Shown: positions 31,591-41,084, counted from the stretch's first letter. The stretch: DNA of 64,000 bases from Megascapheus bottae (GCA_024803745.1 JANJXV010000013.1:9052001-9116000); one strand, 5' to 3'. Notes: generated by a model not told the origin, from the sequence alone. Numbers and translations are program-made.

Positions 31591-32675
31591 ACATTCTGTT
31601 GGCTCATTTATAAGGCATGTAAGTTGTTTTTAATAACTTGGCTATCGAAGCTGCTATGAACATTTGTGTACATGTGTGCATATATTTGCAGCTCTTTTGA
31701 GTATATCTTGCACCTGGAAAATGACATCCTAGGTCAGATGTAATATATGATTCTGTGTTTGTCATTTCCAGTTTAAAGGTAGCATCACCCATTTACAATT
31801 CCAACAGAAACAAATGACATTTCCAATGTTTCCCACATCATTTCCAACACTTTTTATATTATTTTTGTTGTTTTAGGCTTCCTTATGTATGACATAGACT
31901 CTCTGATAGCTTAGATTCAATTTCCTTAATGTCTAATGATGCTATTACATGTGATTATTGGAAACTTAAGCAGATTATTTAAAGAAATAACTGTTCAAGT
32001 TCTTTGATTATTTCCTAATTGGGCTATTTGGTTGTTTTAGTTGTTGACTTGTTAGAGTTCTTTACACATTCTGGGTGTACATCACTTATATATGATTTGT
32101 AAATCATACTATGAGTTCTTAATAATATCCTTTGAAGGAAGGGATGAATTTTATTAAGTCCAATGTGTATCTTTCTCTTCTTTTTTTTTTGCTTGTACTC
32201 TTAAAATTACATCTAAGAAACAAGGGCTTAGTCCAAAATTATAAAGATGCATTCCCAGATTTTCTTAGGAGTTTTAGAGTTTTGTTTTCTACATTTTGGT
32301 CTGTGATCTGCTTTGAGTTAATCTTCATATTTTGTATGATGTCTGGATTTCACTGTATTACATAATTTATCCTATTTCAGTAACATCATTATTTTACTTA
32401 CTGAATTATCTTGGTACTCTTATCAAAAATCAGTTGATCATAAATTCATTTCTGGGCTCTCAGTTCTATCCCATTGATAATATAGTTAAGTATTTTTATG
32501 GTAATGTTAGGTCATCTTAATTATTGTAGGTACAGCATAATTTTTAAATTGGGAAGTATGAATTGTCCAAATTTTGCTTCTTTTTCCAAGATTGTTCTAT
32601 GTCCCATGCCTTTCCATGTACATTTTAGAAACCACATGTTAATTTAGTTCTTCCTTTTCTTCATTGTTCCTTCCT

Positions 32676-32719
32676 TCCTTCCTTTTCTTTCTTTAATTCT
32701 TTCTTTCTTTCTTTCTTTT
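32676..32719. repeat. (TTCC)/(TTTC)n at SINE tail
   Basis: 'ttccttccttccttttcttt' followed by TTTC units. It lies directly at the 3' side of the antisense SINE inserted in the L1M, so it is a grown-out tail. Confidence 0.85.
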
Positions 32720-32955
32720 GTATGTGACAGTGCTAGTGCTGGTGTTTGAACTCATGACTTGAGCACTAAGCTCTTTTTACTTAAGGTTAGTGCTCTATCA
32801 CTTGAGCCACAGCTCCACTTCTGATTTTTTTGGTAGCTAAATAGAGATAAGAATTTCAGGGACTTTTTTGCCCAGGCTAGCTTTATACCACAATCCACAG
32901 ATCTGAGTCTCCTAAGTAGGTAGGATTACAGGCATGAGCCACTGGTGACCAGCTG
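32720..32955 (-). mobile_element. B1-Geo-type SINE inside L1M
   Basis: Right unit ('gtgctagtgctggtgtttga', 'ctatcacttgagccacagct'), linker ('ggtagctaaatagagataag'), then the B1 half ('cacagatctgagtctcctaa', 'ggattacaggcatgagccac', 'ggtgaccagct'). L1M sequence resumes on both sides. Confidence 0.9.
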
Positions 32956-33222
32956 ATTTGGGTTATGGATTCATTGTATCTGTCTCAATATTGTTATCTA
33001 AACAATATTAAGTCACTTAATCTATGAATATGGGATGTCATCCCATTTTTTTAAGTTTTTAGATTTTATTTCTATGATGTTTTATAAAATAGTATAGAAG
33101 CTTTTAACTTTTTTCCTTAAATTTATTCTTGAATATTTTATGCCATTTGGATGTTATTATAAGTATAATTGCTTTCTTGGTTGCATTTTGTATTATTACT
33201 AGTATATAGAAATACACTTGAA

Positions 33223-33259
33223 GGGTGTGTGTGTGTGCATACATGCATGTGTGCTTTCT

Positions 33260-33316
<57 letters not shown>
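33223..33316. repeat. (GT)n microsatellite at SINE tail
   Basis: Two GT runs separated by 'catacatgcatgtgtgcttt'; the second is about 55 nt and pure. It sits between L1M sequence and the 3' end of an antisense SINE. Histidine/threonine open frames here are artefacts. Confidence 0.95.
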
Positions 33317-33317
<1 letters not shown>

Positions 33318-33334
33318 AGTGCCTGTACCTTCAC

Positions 33335-33556
33335 ACTTGCTGATCCTGTGGCTTAAACTCAAGGCCTGAGTTTCTTCTTGCTCTAAGCAAGTACTTTACT
33401 ACTTGAATCACAGCTCTACTTATGGCTTTCTGGTGGTCAGTTAGAGGTAAGAATTTCTTGGACTTTCTTTCCTGGACTGACGAAAAACCGCAATCCTCAA
33501 ATTTCAGCCTCCTGTGTAGCTAGGGTTACAGGTTTGAGCTACTGGCACCCATCTAC
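33335..33556 (-). mobile_element. B1-Geo-type SINE inside L1M
   Basis: The right unit ('gtggcttaaactcaaggcct', 'tactacttgaatcacagctc'), the linker ('ggtcagttagaggtaagaat') and the B1 half ('cgcaatcctcaaatttcagc', 'gtagctagggttacaggttt') are all present. L1M resumes at 'gagtgttatacattgatctt'. Confidence 0.9.
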
Positions 33557-34235
33557 ATTTGAGTGTTATACATTGATCTTGTATCTTGTCACTATGCTAC
33601 ATTTATTAGTTCCTATCATCCCAATCTTTTGGATTTTCTATGTACATAAGGTCATATCATCTTTGAATAGAGATGGTTTTATTTCTTCTTTTTTTCATCT
33701 GAATGTCTTTTTCTCCACTAATTTCCCTTAGACTCTCCAGTCTAATACTTAATAAAAGTGATGAGAGCAGACACTTTGTCTTATTTCTAATCCCAAGGGA
33801 AAGCTGTCAGCCTTTTAACATTAAGTAGGATATTACCTATGAATTGCAATTTGGCCTCTGTCAATTTGAGGGTTACTTCTATTCATGAAATAGTATTGGA
33901 TTTTGTCAGATGTTTTTTCTGTGCTTTTTCTTGACTTCATGTATGGGTTTATCCTTTATTGTCTTAATATGGTATATTTAAGCCCGTTTATTGGCATTTG
34001 TATGATAAACCAATCTTATATTCCTAACCTAGTCATGGTACATAATTGCTTCTCTATGTTGTATCATCTCAATAGGATTTTATTGAGAATTTCTTCCTAT
34101 ATCTTTTCAGAGAATATTGATTTACAATTTCATTTTCTTGTGATATCTTTGTCTAGTTTTGGAATCGGAATCATAAAATGAATTGTGAAGAGTTCTCATT
34201 TCTTGCAAGAATTTGTACAGGATTTATGTTTGCCT

Positions 34236-35410
34236 TAACTCTTTTTTTTTTGAAAACTTTAAAAAGTTGTGATAAGAATAAACTTACGACAGTTCATAGT
34301 TATGTCTTCTCATACACTTATGTCAGGAAAAAAACATCTACAAACACTAAAACTTGACAATTGACTTGAAGACTGAAAATTTCCTGGTGGACGTCGGACA
34401 GTGAATCTCTTGCCGTTATTCCAGACAAGATGCTCAACTGGGTACTGAGATTGGACTGATGGCGTTCCTGCCTCTCAAACAATTTTAAACATTGCAGCAC
34501 AGATGCCTAGATGGATTCTCCTTTGAAGCAAAACATTCTCCTCCATAACAGAAAACAGATTGGCCTCTCTACCACATGCTGAATAAGACCAATGCTTACA
34601 CCATTATCTCCCCTGGAATTTCTCCTTATCCTCCTAGAAAATCAAAATATCCACAAGTATTAATAGCTCAGTATCCTGGAGGTTAACAAAAGGGTTGAGT
34701 GTTTGTTTTTGTTACTTTTTTAACATGTGAAATACTTGGCTGAAACTGTCTGTGGCAGAGACCCGAGAGTCTAAGATGGCAGACTGAAATACAGTCCTTT
34801 TACTTGAGTATAGATAACAGTGTCAGTCTGAACATTTATAAAGGGGAGACTTGGAATTGTATTCATTCTCACATTTATTCAGTCACTTCACTGAACAGTT
34901 ATAGGCAACGGTTATATGTTAAGCTCCTTTACTGGGCCAGGCATACCTCTCACTGAAATGTCTGCTCACACAGAAAGGAACCCCTGAGGGCCCTTGCCCC
35001 AGAGGAACCCTGATATGGAGCAGGGAAGAAAGTTTCGAATTCTTTACAATTAATCTCAAGCATGGTCATGGCTATAATAACAAGTACATAAAGAGCACAG
35101 AAATGTGGAGGGAAGAGAGAGAGGGGGGGGTCAGGGATGAACAAGATCAGAAGCAATGTGTTCTACATGGAATTTTGAAGGCTGCATAGCAGTTTGCCCA
35201 GTGAGAACCATACAGAGCCAAGAGTGCCATGAGTGCAGAGTCTGTTCACATTGAGAGGACATTCTCAAGGGCTGAAAGGAACTACTAATGAAGAGAAAAC
35301 GGTGGCAAGTCATAAAGAGCTGTATGTTTAGTGAAGCACAAAGTGTTTAAATATCTGTGACTGTGTCTGGTGGTCCTAGCCAGGCAGGACCATTAAAACT
35401 AGACATGGTG
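34236..35410. other. Unique sequence, no gene recognised
   Basis: No repeat named with confidence. 34870-34935 weakly resembles an antisense L2 end. Short frames on the minus strand only. Confidence 0.45.
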
Positions 35411-35588
35411 GGGCTGGGAGTTTGGCCGAGCATGCACGAAGAGCCAAGTTTGATTCCTCGGTACCACATACATAGAAAAAAGCCAGAAATTGTGCTGAGG
35501 CTCAAGTGATAGAGCTCTAGACTTGAGAAAGTCCAAGGACAGTGCTCATACCCTGAGCTCAAGCCCAGGACTGGCCAAAAAAAAAAAA
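35411..35588 (+). mobile_element. IDL-Geo SINE with internal deletion
   Basis: The copy reads 'gggagtttggccgagcatgc', lacking about 20 nt of the IDL head found in the other copies. The missing piece lies between the two GCCTAG repeats of the intact head, so slippage between them explains the loss. It removes part of the pol III A box. The Geo unit and A tail are present. Confidence 0.9.
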
Positions 35589-35939
35589 GTTTAGACCTTG
35601 GAGATTTGTTCCTAAGTGGAATTGAGGTTTCCTGGGGCCTTATCCAGCATCTTCCGCTTTGAGGGACTTGATTTCCCACCCACAATCCCTTGGAAGGCCA
35701 CTGTAGCTCAGCAAGTGACCAAAAACGGTCAAAAGAGTGTGACCTTGTTTTGACCTTGATGTATTTATTTCTAAGCTAGGATAAGTAACTCTGAATTTAC
35801 TTTCTTCTTTAATAAAATAGAGATATTTATTCTCCCTCCTACATTGTGATAATGTAGGAGTAAAAAAATAAAAGCTCTCCAAAAGTTATGTAAATCCCCA
35901 CTTGCCAACTAGACCAAGCGAGACCAATACACATATGAG
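35589..35939. other. Unique sequence with a small hairpin
   Basis: CTCCTACATT (35836-35845) pairs with AATGTAGGAG (35851-35860) around a 5-nt loop. No gene. Confidence 0.55.
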
Positions 35940-36075
35940 ACCACTTATGCTGTTACCTACACTGACTGGGGTTCAAGTCCACCTTCATCACTGGCTGCTC
36001 CATCATGGGTAGGCCATTGAACTCTCTGAATCTGTTTCTTCCTCAGGGAAAAAAAAAATGAAATGACCCTAAAAC
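35940..36075 (-). mobile_element. MIR fragment
   Basis: 'actggggttcaagtccacct' then 'ctctctgaatctgtttcttc' follows the antisense MIR order. Confidence 0.65.
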
Positions 36076-36884
36076 CTCCTCCTGTGGAGTATAATGATTC
36101 CCCTGCCCTCCAGGCAAGTCAGAGTTGCTGAGGAATTGCCTTTGAATCTGACTGTGAACTTGGAGCTTTGCTTTTCTCCCACCATGGGGGTTCCTCGAGG
36201 GCTGGGTGGCACCTCCCTCTGCTCTCTCTCTCTGTGCAGCCTAATGCTATGCTTGACATGCGGACAGTCAAATGTTCTTACAGTTGAAATTTATTTCCAA
36301 CTCTTAATCCTTTTACTGATTCCTAGTTTCTGGTTGGGGGAAAAATAGTTGGCTGTGACCTTTTTGAAATCTAAATAAATCAATACAGAAAGATGATTTA
36401 TTTTGCAGAAGGAGTAAACTCAGTAGGAATCCATTTGAGGCTTCCAGGGGGGAGCAAGCAGGCAGGACACACAGATCCCACTTCCCTAACTTAAGCCTTG
36501 CCGCTCCAGTTTCTCCAGCTGAATAGCAGTGCAATGTCTCTTGTGTCATGGCATGTTAGTGTTACCTGAGAGAGTTATATCCTTAATGATGCTTTTTGCC
36601 CCATGGCCCTCCAAGAAAAGAGTTTGGGGAAGGTTAAATGGGACACGAGACTGCAGGAGCCACAGGCCAGAGGCTGAGGGTGTGAAGAAAGGGGAATCAC
36701 ACCCTGGAATGTGTCCCAGGACACATGTTTTAGCAGCAGCCCACAGGCAAGTTTAGTCTAGTGTGTGCTTCAGACTCACTTCTTTTCCCATTCTGGTTCC
36801 AGTGGGTGACACTAGCTGCTTCTGTTGTTGTCATCCAAATAGGAAGAAGCAGATAAAGGAACTCACAAGGGCAGAGCCAGGATC
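36076..36884. other. Unique sequence, no gene seen
   Basis: Frames of 75-84 codons on both strands at 36094-36756 lack domains. No repeat family recognised. Confidence 0.5.
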
Positions 36885-37100
36885 TGGACCTATGGCTGGG
36901 CCTTCCACCTCCTCAAGAGGCTGAGATTTGTGGAGTATGATTCAAAGCCAACCAGAGCAGGAAAGTCCATGAAACTCTATCTCTGATTAATCACAGAAAA
37001 ACCCAGAAGTAGCACTGTGAACCAAGTGGCAGATTGCTAGCCTTGAGCAAAAGGAGCCTATAGAGAGTGCCCAGGCCCAGAGTTCAAGCCCTCGGTCCAG
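36885..37100 (+). mobile_element. B1-Geo-type dimeric SINE
   Basis: B1 half from 'ctcctcaagaggctgagatt' through 'attcaaagccaaccagagca', linker 'tctctgattaatcacagaaa', right unit 'aagtagcactgtgaaccaag' to 'cccagagttcaagccct', then an A/G tail. Composite B landed in that tail. Confidence 0.85.
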
Positions 37101-37113
37101 AAAAAAAGAAAGA

Positions 37114-37129
37114 AGAAAAAGAGAGTTTT
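37114..37129. repeat. Target-site duplication of composite B, left
   Basis: AGAAAAAGAGAGTTTT, repeated exactly at 37582-37597. It encloses the L1 piece and the IDL monomer as one unit. Confidence 0.95.
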
Positions 37130-37480
37130 TTGTTTTCGTTTTTTTTATTTACTTTATTTCTTTTTTAATATTTTTATTGTAATTAATAGAAGGGTTACAT
37201 TACATTCACCAGATAGAAGGTGCATTACTTCACAAATATTGATACCCTTTCTCATGTCTTGGTCCCCATTTCCCTGCCCCCACCCCGCCCCTCATCTTGT
37301 TTTCCCCCCTTCCCTATCCTATTTCAAATAACCAAATAAACATATATGTAATATATCAGATAACAAGGTGAATTACTGTAACAATATGAGATAACCAAGG
37401 GACAGCAAAAGAGAAGAGAAATAACACAGTACATTAAGAACAATCATTCATTATATGGCTTTTCAGTGAGAATCCATTTG
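37130..37480 (-). mobile_element. L1 3' UTR portion of composite B
   Basis: Antisense. 'ttattgtaattaatagaagg' is near the tail; then 'agaaggtgcattacttcaca', 'ccctatcctatttcaaataa' and 'gggacagcaaaagagaagag' match the copy at 1826. The G-quadruplex tract (37272-37291) lies within it. Confidence 0.85.
37272..37291 (-). other. G-quadruplex motif in L1 3' UTR
   Basis: The minus strand reads GGGG, C, GGGG, T, GGGGG, CA, GGG: a canonical four-run pattern with one- or two-base loops. It lies at the position equivalent to the tract at 1955-1974. Confidence 0.8.
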
Positions 37481-37500
37481 CTTTTATTTATTTATTTTTT

Positions 37501-37581
37501 CTATGTGGTACCAAGGAATCGAAACCGGGTCTTCCTGCATGCTAGGCAAGCACTCTACCACTAGGCCAAACTCCCAGCCCC
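37501..37581 (-). mobile_element. IDL left monomer of composite B
   Basis: The antisense tRNA-Ala/ID head is complete at its 5' end ('ccaaactcccagcccc' on plus). It stops where the Geo monomer would begin (the 'ctatgtggtacc' end). Confidence 0.9.
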
Positions 37582-37597
37582 AGAAAAAGAGAGTTTT
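37582..37597. repeat. Target-site duplication of composite B, right
   Basis: Exact copy of 37114-37129. Confidence 0.95.
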
Positions 37598-37609
37598 GAG
37601 GTGCATCTT

Positions 37610-37624
37610 AAAAGTTGAAGAAGC
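37610..37624. repeat. Target-site duplication, left copy
   Basis: AAAAGTTGAAGAAGC, repeated at 37823-37837 after the IDL-Geo A tail. Confidence 0.92.
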
Positions 37625-37822
37625 GGGGGCCGGGAGTTTGGCCTAGTGGTTAAAGTGCTTGCCTAGCATGCATGAAGACCCAGGTTCGATTCCTCGGTGC
37701 CACATACATAGAAAAAAGCCAGAAGTGGTGCTGAGGCTCAAGTGGTAGAGCTCTAGCCTTGTGAAAGTCCAAGGACAGTGCTCAGGCCCTGAGCTCAAGC
37801 CCAGGACTGGCAAAAAAAAAAA
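37625..37822 (+). mobile_element. IDL-Geo SINE, young full-length copy
   Basis: Complete head ('ggccgggagtttggcctagt') with A box TGGCCTAGTGG and B box GGTTCGATTCC, both fitting the pol III consensus. The Geo unit follows ('cagaagtggtgctgaggctc' to 'ctcaagcccaggactggc'), then a pure A tail. Nearly identical to the copies at 40461 and 46997, with an exact 15-bp target duplication. Confidence 0.97.
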
Positions 37823-37837
37823 AAAAGTTGAAGAAGC

Positions 37838-39263
37838 AAGGGGGTTCAGGGCTTGAGTGCATGGCTCACACATGTGTGGAGTATAGAGAGCACACAGGTA
37901 TAAGGCTCTGGGACTGATCCTCAGCTCTGCAAAAACTAAAGTCTAGAGGAGCTGCAGGCAGAAAGTCTAAGACTTGACAGGCCCTGGATTCCAGAAGAAA
38001 TGTGGAGAAGTTTGGTGGTGCAAGAATAGTGAGTGACATGCAGGTGCAGAAAGTGAGAGGGAGCATGGCAGCTTCTTGCTTGCCTGGAAGGGCAGCAGGT
38101 AGGGCTATAAAGCAGAAGTACTTAAATCTTTTCAAGTGCTGGGGAGAACAAATAAGGTTAGCCTAAAACAGCCTTTAATTGAATTAAGTCATTGACTAGT
38201 CATCCATTGAAGCACAGCTGGGTGCTTCCATCTTGCTGGGCTCTAGAATAAAGAAGTTGGGCTTCAACCTGAGTAAGCTGATTCTGACTGTCTTCTGAAA
38301 GCCAACCTATCTGATGTTCCTCTCAGGAGAGCTGAGTTCCCAAGGGCTGTGACTCTGTTCTGGCCTGCAGCACTTCCTCCAAGGCTTTCTGGGATGAAGT
38401 GATTATGAAATACATTGGAAATGAAACTCTAACCTTAGAGAATTCTCGGAGACTGTCAGGTTGGAATACTACAAGCAATCCCAGCTGTCAGTGGCCTTCT
38501 ACTTCAGATGGACCTTCATCCCTGGATCCACCACCTGAGACACCCAAAAAACTGGACCACAGGGATGGAACAGAGAAGGTGCACTTAGTGGCCAATGTTG
38601 TCATACATATACCTGCCTGTTCCATGTGCATGCATATCTGGCCTGTACATATGGGGTACATCTGGGTCCTGTCTGTATCCTTGGACTCCTATGCACTTGT
38701 CTGGTATACTTTCACAGGCAGATGTGTCTGTGAGCTTTCTCTTCAGGCTCCATTGCTTTTAGAAGATGCAGAACTCCTGCCTCCCCTTGAAAACAATACT
38801 GTTGTTTGTGATTTCCTGATGGTGACAGTGTCACCACACTTGCCTGTCACTTACGCACACGCATGTGCACATACACATCCAACATCACCCAGGAGTCCCG
38901 AGTTCCAAGAATTCCTGAGAGACTGCAGTGGGCCGCTTGAGCAGCTCACAAATGGGCTTGTGTCCTTCCTTGGAAAAACTGTACAGGATAGGTTTCTAGA
39001 AATGAGCTGCTAGTAGGGGATTAACTTCAATCAAATTAAGCAAAGATGAGAGGAGATGATTTTGGGAGCTGGGCTAGATGCTGTTCTGTTGGTAATGCTA
39101 CTGTAATGTCTGGAGCCTGGGAAATCTTTCTGCAGATCTCAGAAATCCTACCACCTTCTTCATTATAAGGGGGCCTTGGTCTTTTGTTCCCAAACCTTAA
39201 TCCAAATACTGATGGTGGGATGGACTACATAGGAGGTCGTTTCAAGAATAGGAAGTCTGAACT
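37838..39263. other. Unique sequence, longest non-repeat open frame
   Basis: A 204-codon plus-strand frame spans 38399-39013. It has no domain I recognise, no signal peptide, no Kozak-like context worth noting and no splice-bounded structure. Its length is within what chance allows in 64 kb read in six frames. No repeat family recognised. Confidence 0.45.
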
Positions 39264-39540
39264 GGGCATCATGCGTGGCTCAAGCCTGTAATCATAGCTA
39301 CTCAGGAGGCAGAGATTTGAGGATCATGGTTCAAAGCCAGCCTGGGCACAAAAGGATCTCAGACTCTTATCTCCAATTAACCTCTAGAAAACTGGGAAGG
39401 GGGCTTTCCTCAGGGGTAGGGAAGTAGCCTTGAGCTGAAGAGCTCAGGGACAGTACCCAGGCCCAGGGGTAGGGTGGTAGCCTTGAGCTGAAGAGCTCAG
39501 GGACAGTGCCCAGGCCAAGTTCAAGCCCCACGAACCACAA
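39264..39540 (+). mobile_element. B1-Geo-type SINE with internal duplication
   Basis: B1 half ('catgcgtggctcaagcctgt', 'ctcaggaggcagagatttga', 'ttcaaagccagcctgggcac'), linker ('atctccaattaacctctaga'), right unit partly duplicated in tandem (39411-39463 and 39464-39516), then 'ccaagttcaagccccacg' and a degenerate tail. Confidence 0.92.
39411..39516 (+). repeat. 53-bp tandem duplication in SINE right unit
   Basis: Two adjacent 53-bp copies differ at three positions. Both start 'caggggtaggg' and end 'cccaggcc'. The duplication covers most of the tRNA-like right unit. Confidence 0.92.
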
Positions 39541-39760
39541 GATAAAAGAATAAATTGGTGTGATGGGTCATCATTCAGTGCTTCCCAGGTGGGCTCATTT
39601 TCCTGGTGGAGACAAGCTTGGAACTTAGTGTTTCTAGAATATCAGCCATCTTCCTTGACATAAGGGACTGATATTACTATCCTCTTAAGCATTAACAAAC
39701 TCCCAGATCCTCTTGTCTTGAATCTTTGTTGAAACAGGCATGAAAAGAAGCATGGAATCA

Positions 39761-39900
39761 GGCCAGGAGTTTGGCCTAGTGATAGAGTGCTTGCCTAGCT
39801 TCACAAAACCTGGGTTCCATTTCTCAGTACCACATGCATAGAAAAGCTGGAAATGGTGCTGTGGCTGAAGTGGTAGAGTGCTAGCCTTGAGAAAAAGCTT
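39761..39900 (+). mobile_element. IDL-Geo-type SINE, 3' truncated into microsatellite
   Basis: Head 'ggccaggagtttggcctagt', an altered B-box area ('gggttccatttctc'), and the first part of the right unit ('gtggctgaagtggtagagtg', 'ctagccttgagaaaa'). The rest of the right unit is replaced by a purine tract. The direct repeat AGCATGGAAT lies before the SINE (39749-39758) and after the tract (40172-40181). Confidence 0.88.
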
Positions 39901-39974
39901 AAGGAGGAGGAGGAGGAGGAGGAGGAGGAGAAGAAGAAGAAGAAGAAGAAGAAGAAGAAGAAGAAGAAGAAGAA

Positions 39975-40006
<32 letters not shown>

Positions 40007-40025
40007 AGAGGAGGAGGAGGAGGAG

Positions 40026-40066
<41 letters not shown>

Positions 40067-40174
40067 AGAGGAAGAGGAAGAAGAAGAAGAAGAAGAAGAA
40101 GAAGAAGAAGAAGAAGAAGAAGAAGAAGAAGAAGAAGGAGAAGAAGAAGCAGCAGCAGCAGCAGCAGCAGCAGC
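39901..40174 (+). repeat. 249-nt homopurine (AGG/AAG)n plus (AGC)9
   Basis: Positions 39901-40149 contain only A and G on the plus strand: AGG units, then a long AAG run, then mixed AGG/AAG, then AAG again. Nine AGC triplets run from 40148 to 40174. The frames translating to poly-Leu, poly-Arg and poly-Ser are artefacts of triplet repetition. The tract has expanded from the SINE's 3' end and its target duplication ('gaagcatggaat'). Confidence 0.97.
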
Positions 40175-40443
40175 ATGGAATGACATTTCCCTACTATGAC
40201 TTACTGGCCACTCTTTCTCCAGCCTGTTTACTCCTCTCTTGAGGAGGAAGCCCTTATTTGCATGATGTGTCCTGAGGAAAATTTGTCTTTTCTGGCATTT
40301 TTTGTGAAGAGGACTTGCAAGCCAGTGAGCCAGACTCAGCAGGAAGGTTGCAATGGACCTTCAGTTAAGTAGTGTTCACTCTGCTCTCTGTCCCTGCCTT
40401 ATGTTCACCATCTGCATCTGTGGACCAGGATTAGGAGAACATT
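40175..40443. other. Unique sequence, no gene seen
   Basis: Nothing recognised between the microsatellite and the next SINE. Confidence 0.5.
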
Positions 40444-40460
40444 AAAAATAAAGACCTCCA
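40444..40460. repeat. Target-site duplication, left copy
   Basis: AAAAATAAAGACCTCCA, repeated exactly at 40661-40677. Confidence 0.95.
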
Positions 40461-40660
40461 GGCCGGGAGTGTGGCCTAGTGGTTAAAGTGCTTGCCTAGC
40501 ATGCATGAAGACCCGGGTTCGATTCCTCGGTACCACATACATAGCAAAAAGCGGGAGTGGTGCTGAGGCTCAAGTGGTAGAGCTCTAGCCTTGAGAAAGT
40601 CCAAAGACAGCGCTCAGGCCCTGAGCTCAAGCCCAGGACTGGCAAAAAATAAATAAATAA
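40461..40660 (+). mobile_element. IDL-Geo SINE, young full-length copy
   Basis: Head with intact A box (TGGCCTAGTGG) and B box (GGTTCGATTCC). The junction between monomers reads 'catagcaaaaagcgggagtg'. Geo unit complete; the tail is (AAAT)n-like. Flanked by an exact 17-bp target duplication (40444-40460 and 40661-40677). Confidence 0.97.
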
Positions 40661-40677
40661 AAAAATAAAGACCTCCA
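40661..40677. repeat. Target-site duplication, right copy
   Basis: Exact copy of 40444-40460. Confidence 0.95.
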
Positions 40678-40857
40678 GAAAGCAGTGCTAACTCTGAGGG
40701 CTAGGAGGCAAGCACCTTGGAGTTCCTTTACTTGCATCCCCACTCAGTCTTAGACATTCCTAATCACTTACTCCAAGTTACAGCACTATGATTCTAAGTA
40801 TATTTGCCATCAGAAATAGCCTGTTATCAGTGTGTTGAAAAAGAAATGCCCCACCAA

Positions 40858-41083
40858 ACTGGATGCTAGTGCTTCACACTTTCAATACTAGCTGCTCAGT
40901 AGCTAAAAACTAAGGAATCAAAATTAGAAGGCAATTCAGGCAATGAAGTCCAATGAAGTCTTTGAACCCTTATTTCTAATTAACCAACAAAACACCAGAA
41001 GTGGCAGTGTGGCTCAAGTGGTAGAATGTCTACCTCAAGCAAATCACTAAGGGACAGCACTCAGTCTTTAAGGTTAAGCCCTC
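40858..41083 (+). mobile_element. B1-Geo-type dimeric SINE, diverged
   Basis: The B1 half is degraded ('actagctgctcagtagctaa'). The linker 'tttctaattaaccaacaaaa' and right unit 'gtggcagtgtggctcaagtg' are clear, ending 'taaggttaagccct'. A 10-bp tandem ('caatgaagtc' twice, about 40942-40961) lies inside. Confidence 0.85.
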
Positions 41084-41084
41084 T

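Larger units (their letters stand above)
31185..34235 (-). mobile_element. L1M relic, about 3 kb, antisense
   Basis: On the plus strand the L1M 3' region reads 'ttattgagacacagttcaca', 'tgccataaaatctacccttt', 'gggttgtgcaagcatcatca' and 'gctgctatgaacatttgtgt'. Antisense ORF2 sequence follows: 'tctaagaaacaagggcttag', 'ctgctttgagttaatcttca', 'ttctatcccattgataatat', 'ataggtcatatcatctttga'-like text, and finally 'tgatatctttgtctagtttt'. ORF2 is riddled with stops. Two SINEs and their microsatellite tails interrupt it. This is an ancient mammal-wide family, long dead. Confidence 0.92.
37130..37581 (-). mobile_element. Composite L1-3'-end / IDL insertion (B)
   Basis: In the sense (minus) direction: an IDL left monomer only, then an A-rich junction with TAAATAAA, then about 350 nt of L1 3' UTR, then an A-rich tail. 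One exact 16-bp duplication flanks it all. The SINE part lacks the Geo monomer, and the L1 part is longer than in the composite at 18677. The two junctions therefore differ, which points to separate template switches. Confidence 0.8.

Noticed and set aside
33223..33362. His/Thr-rich minus-strand proteins
   Set aside because: Translations of the GT/CA microsatellite.
33903..34181. Plus-strand open frame with hydrophobic residues
   Set aside because: It is the wrong strand of the L1M ORF2 relic; the T-rich antisense gives Phe/Leu/Ile-rich translations.
37481..37500. Separate SINE target site between L1 and IDL in composite B
   Set aside because: I looked for a duplication bounding only the IDL monomer and found none; the only exact duplication is the outer one.
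38399..39013. 204-codon plus-strand open frame
   Set aside because: No recognisable domain, no splice or promoter context, odd composition. A frame this long is within reach of chance when 64 kb is read in six frames.
39685..40186. Open frames of poly-Leu, poly-Arg, poly-Ser and poly-Ala
   Set aside because: Direct translations of the AAG/AGG/AGC microsatellite in different frames.
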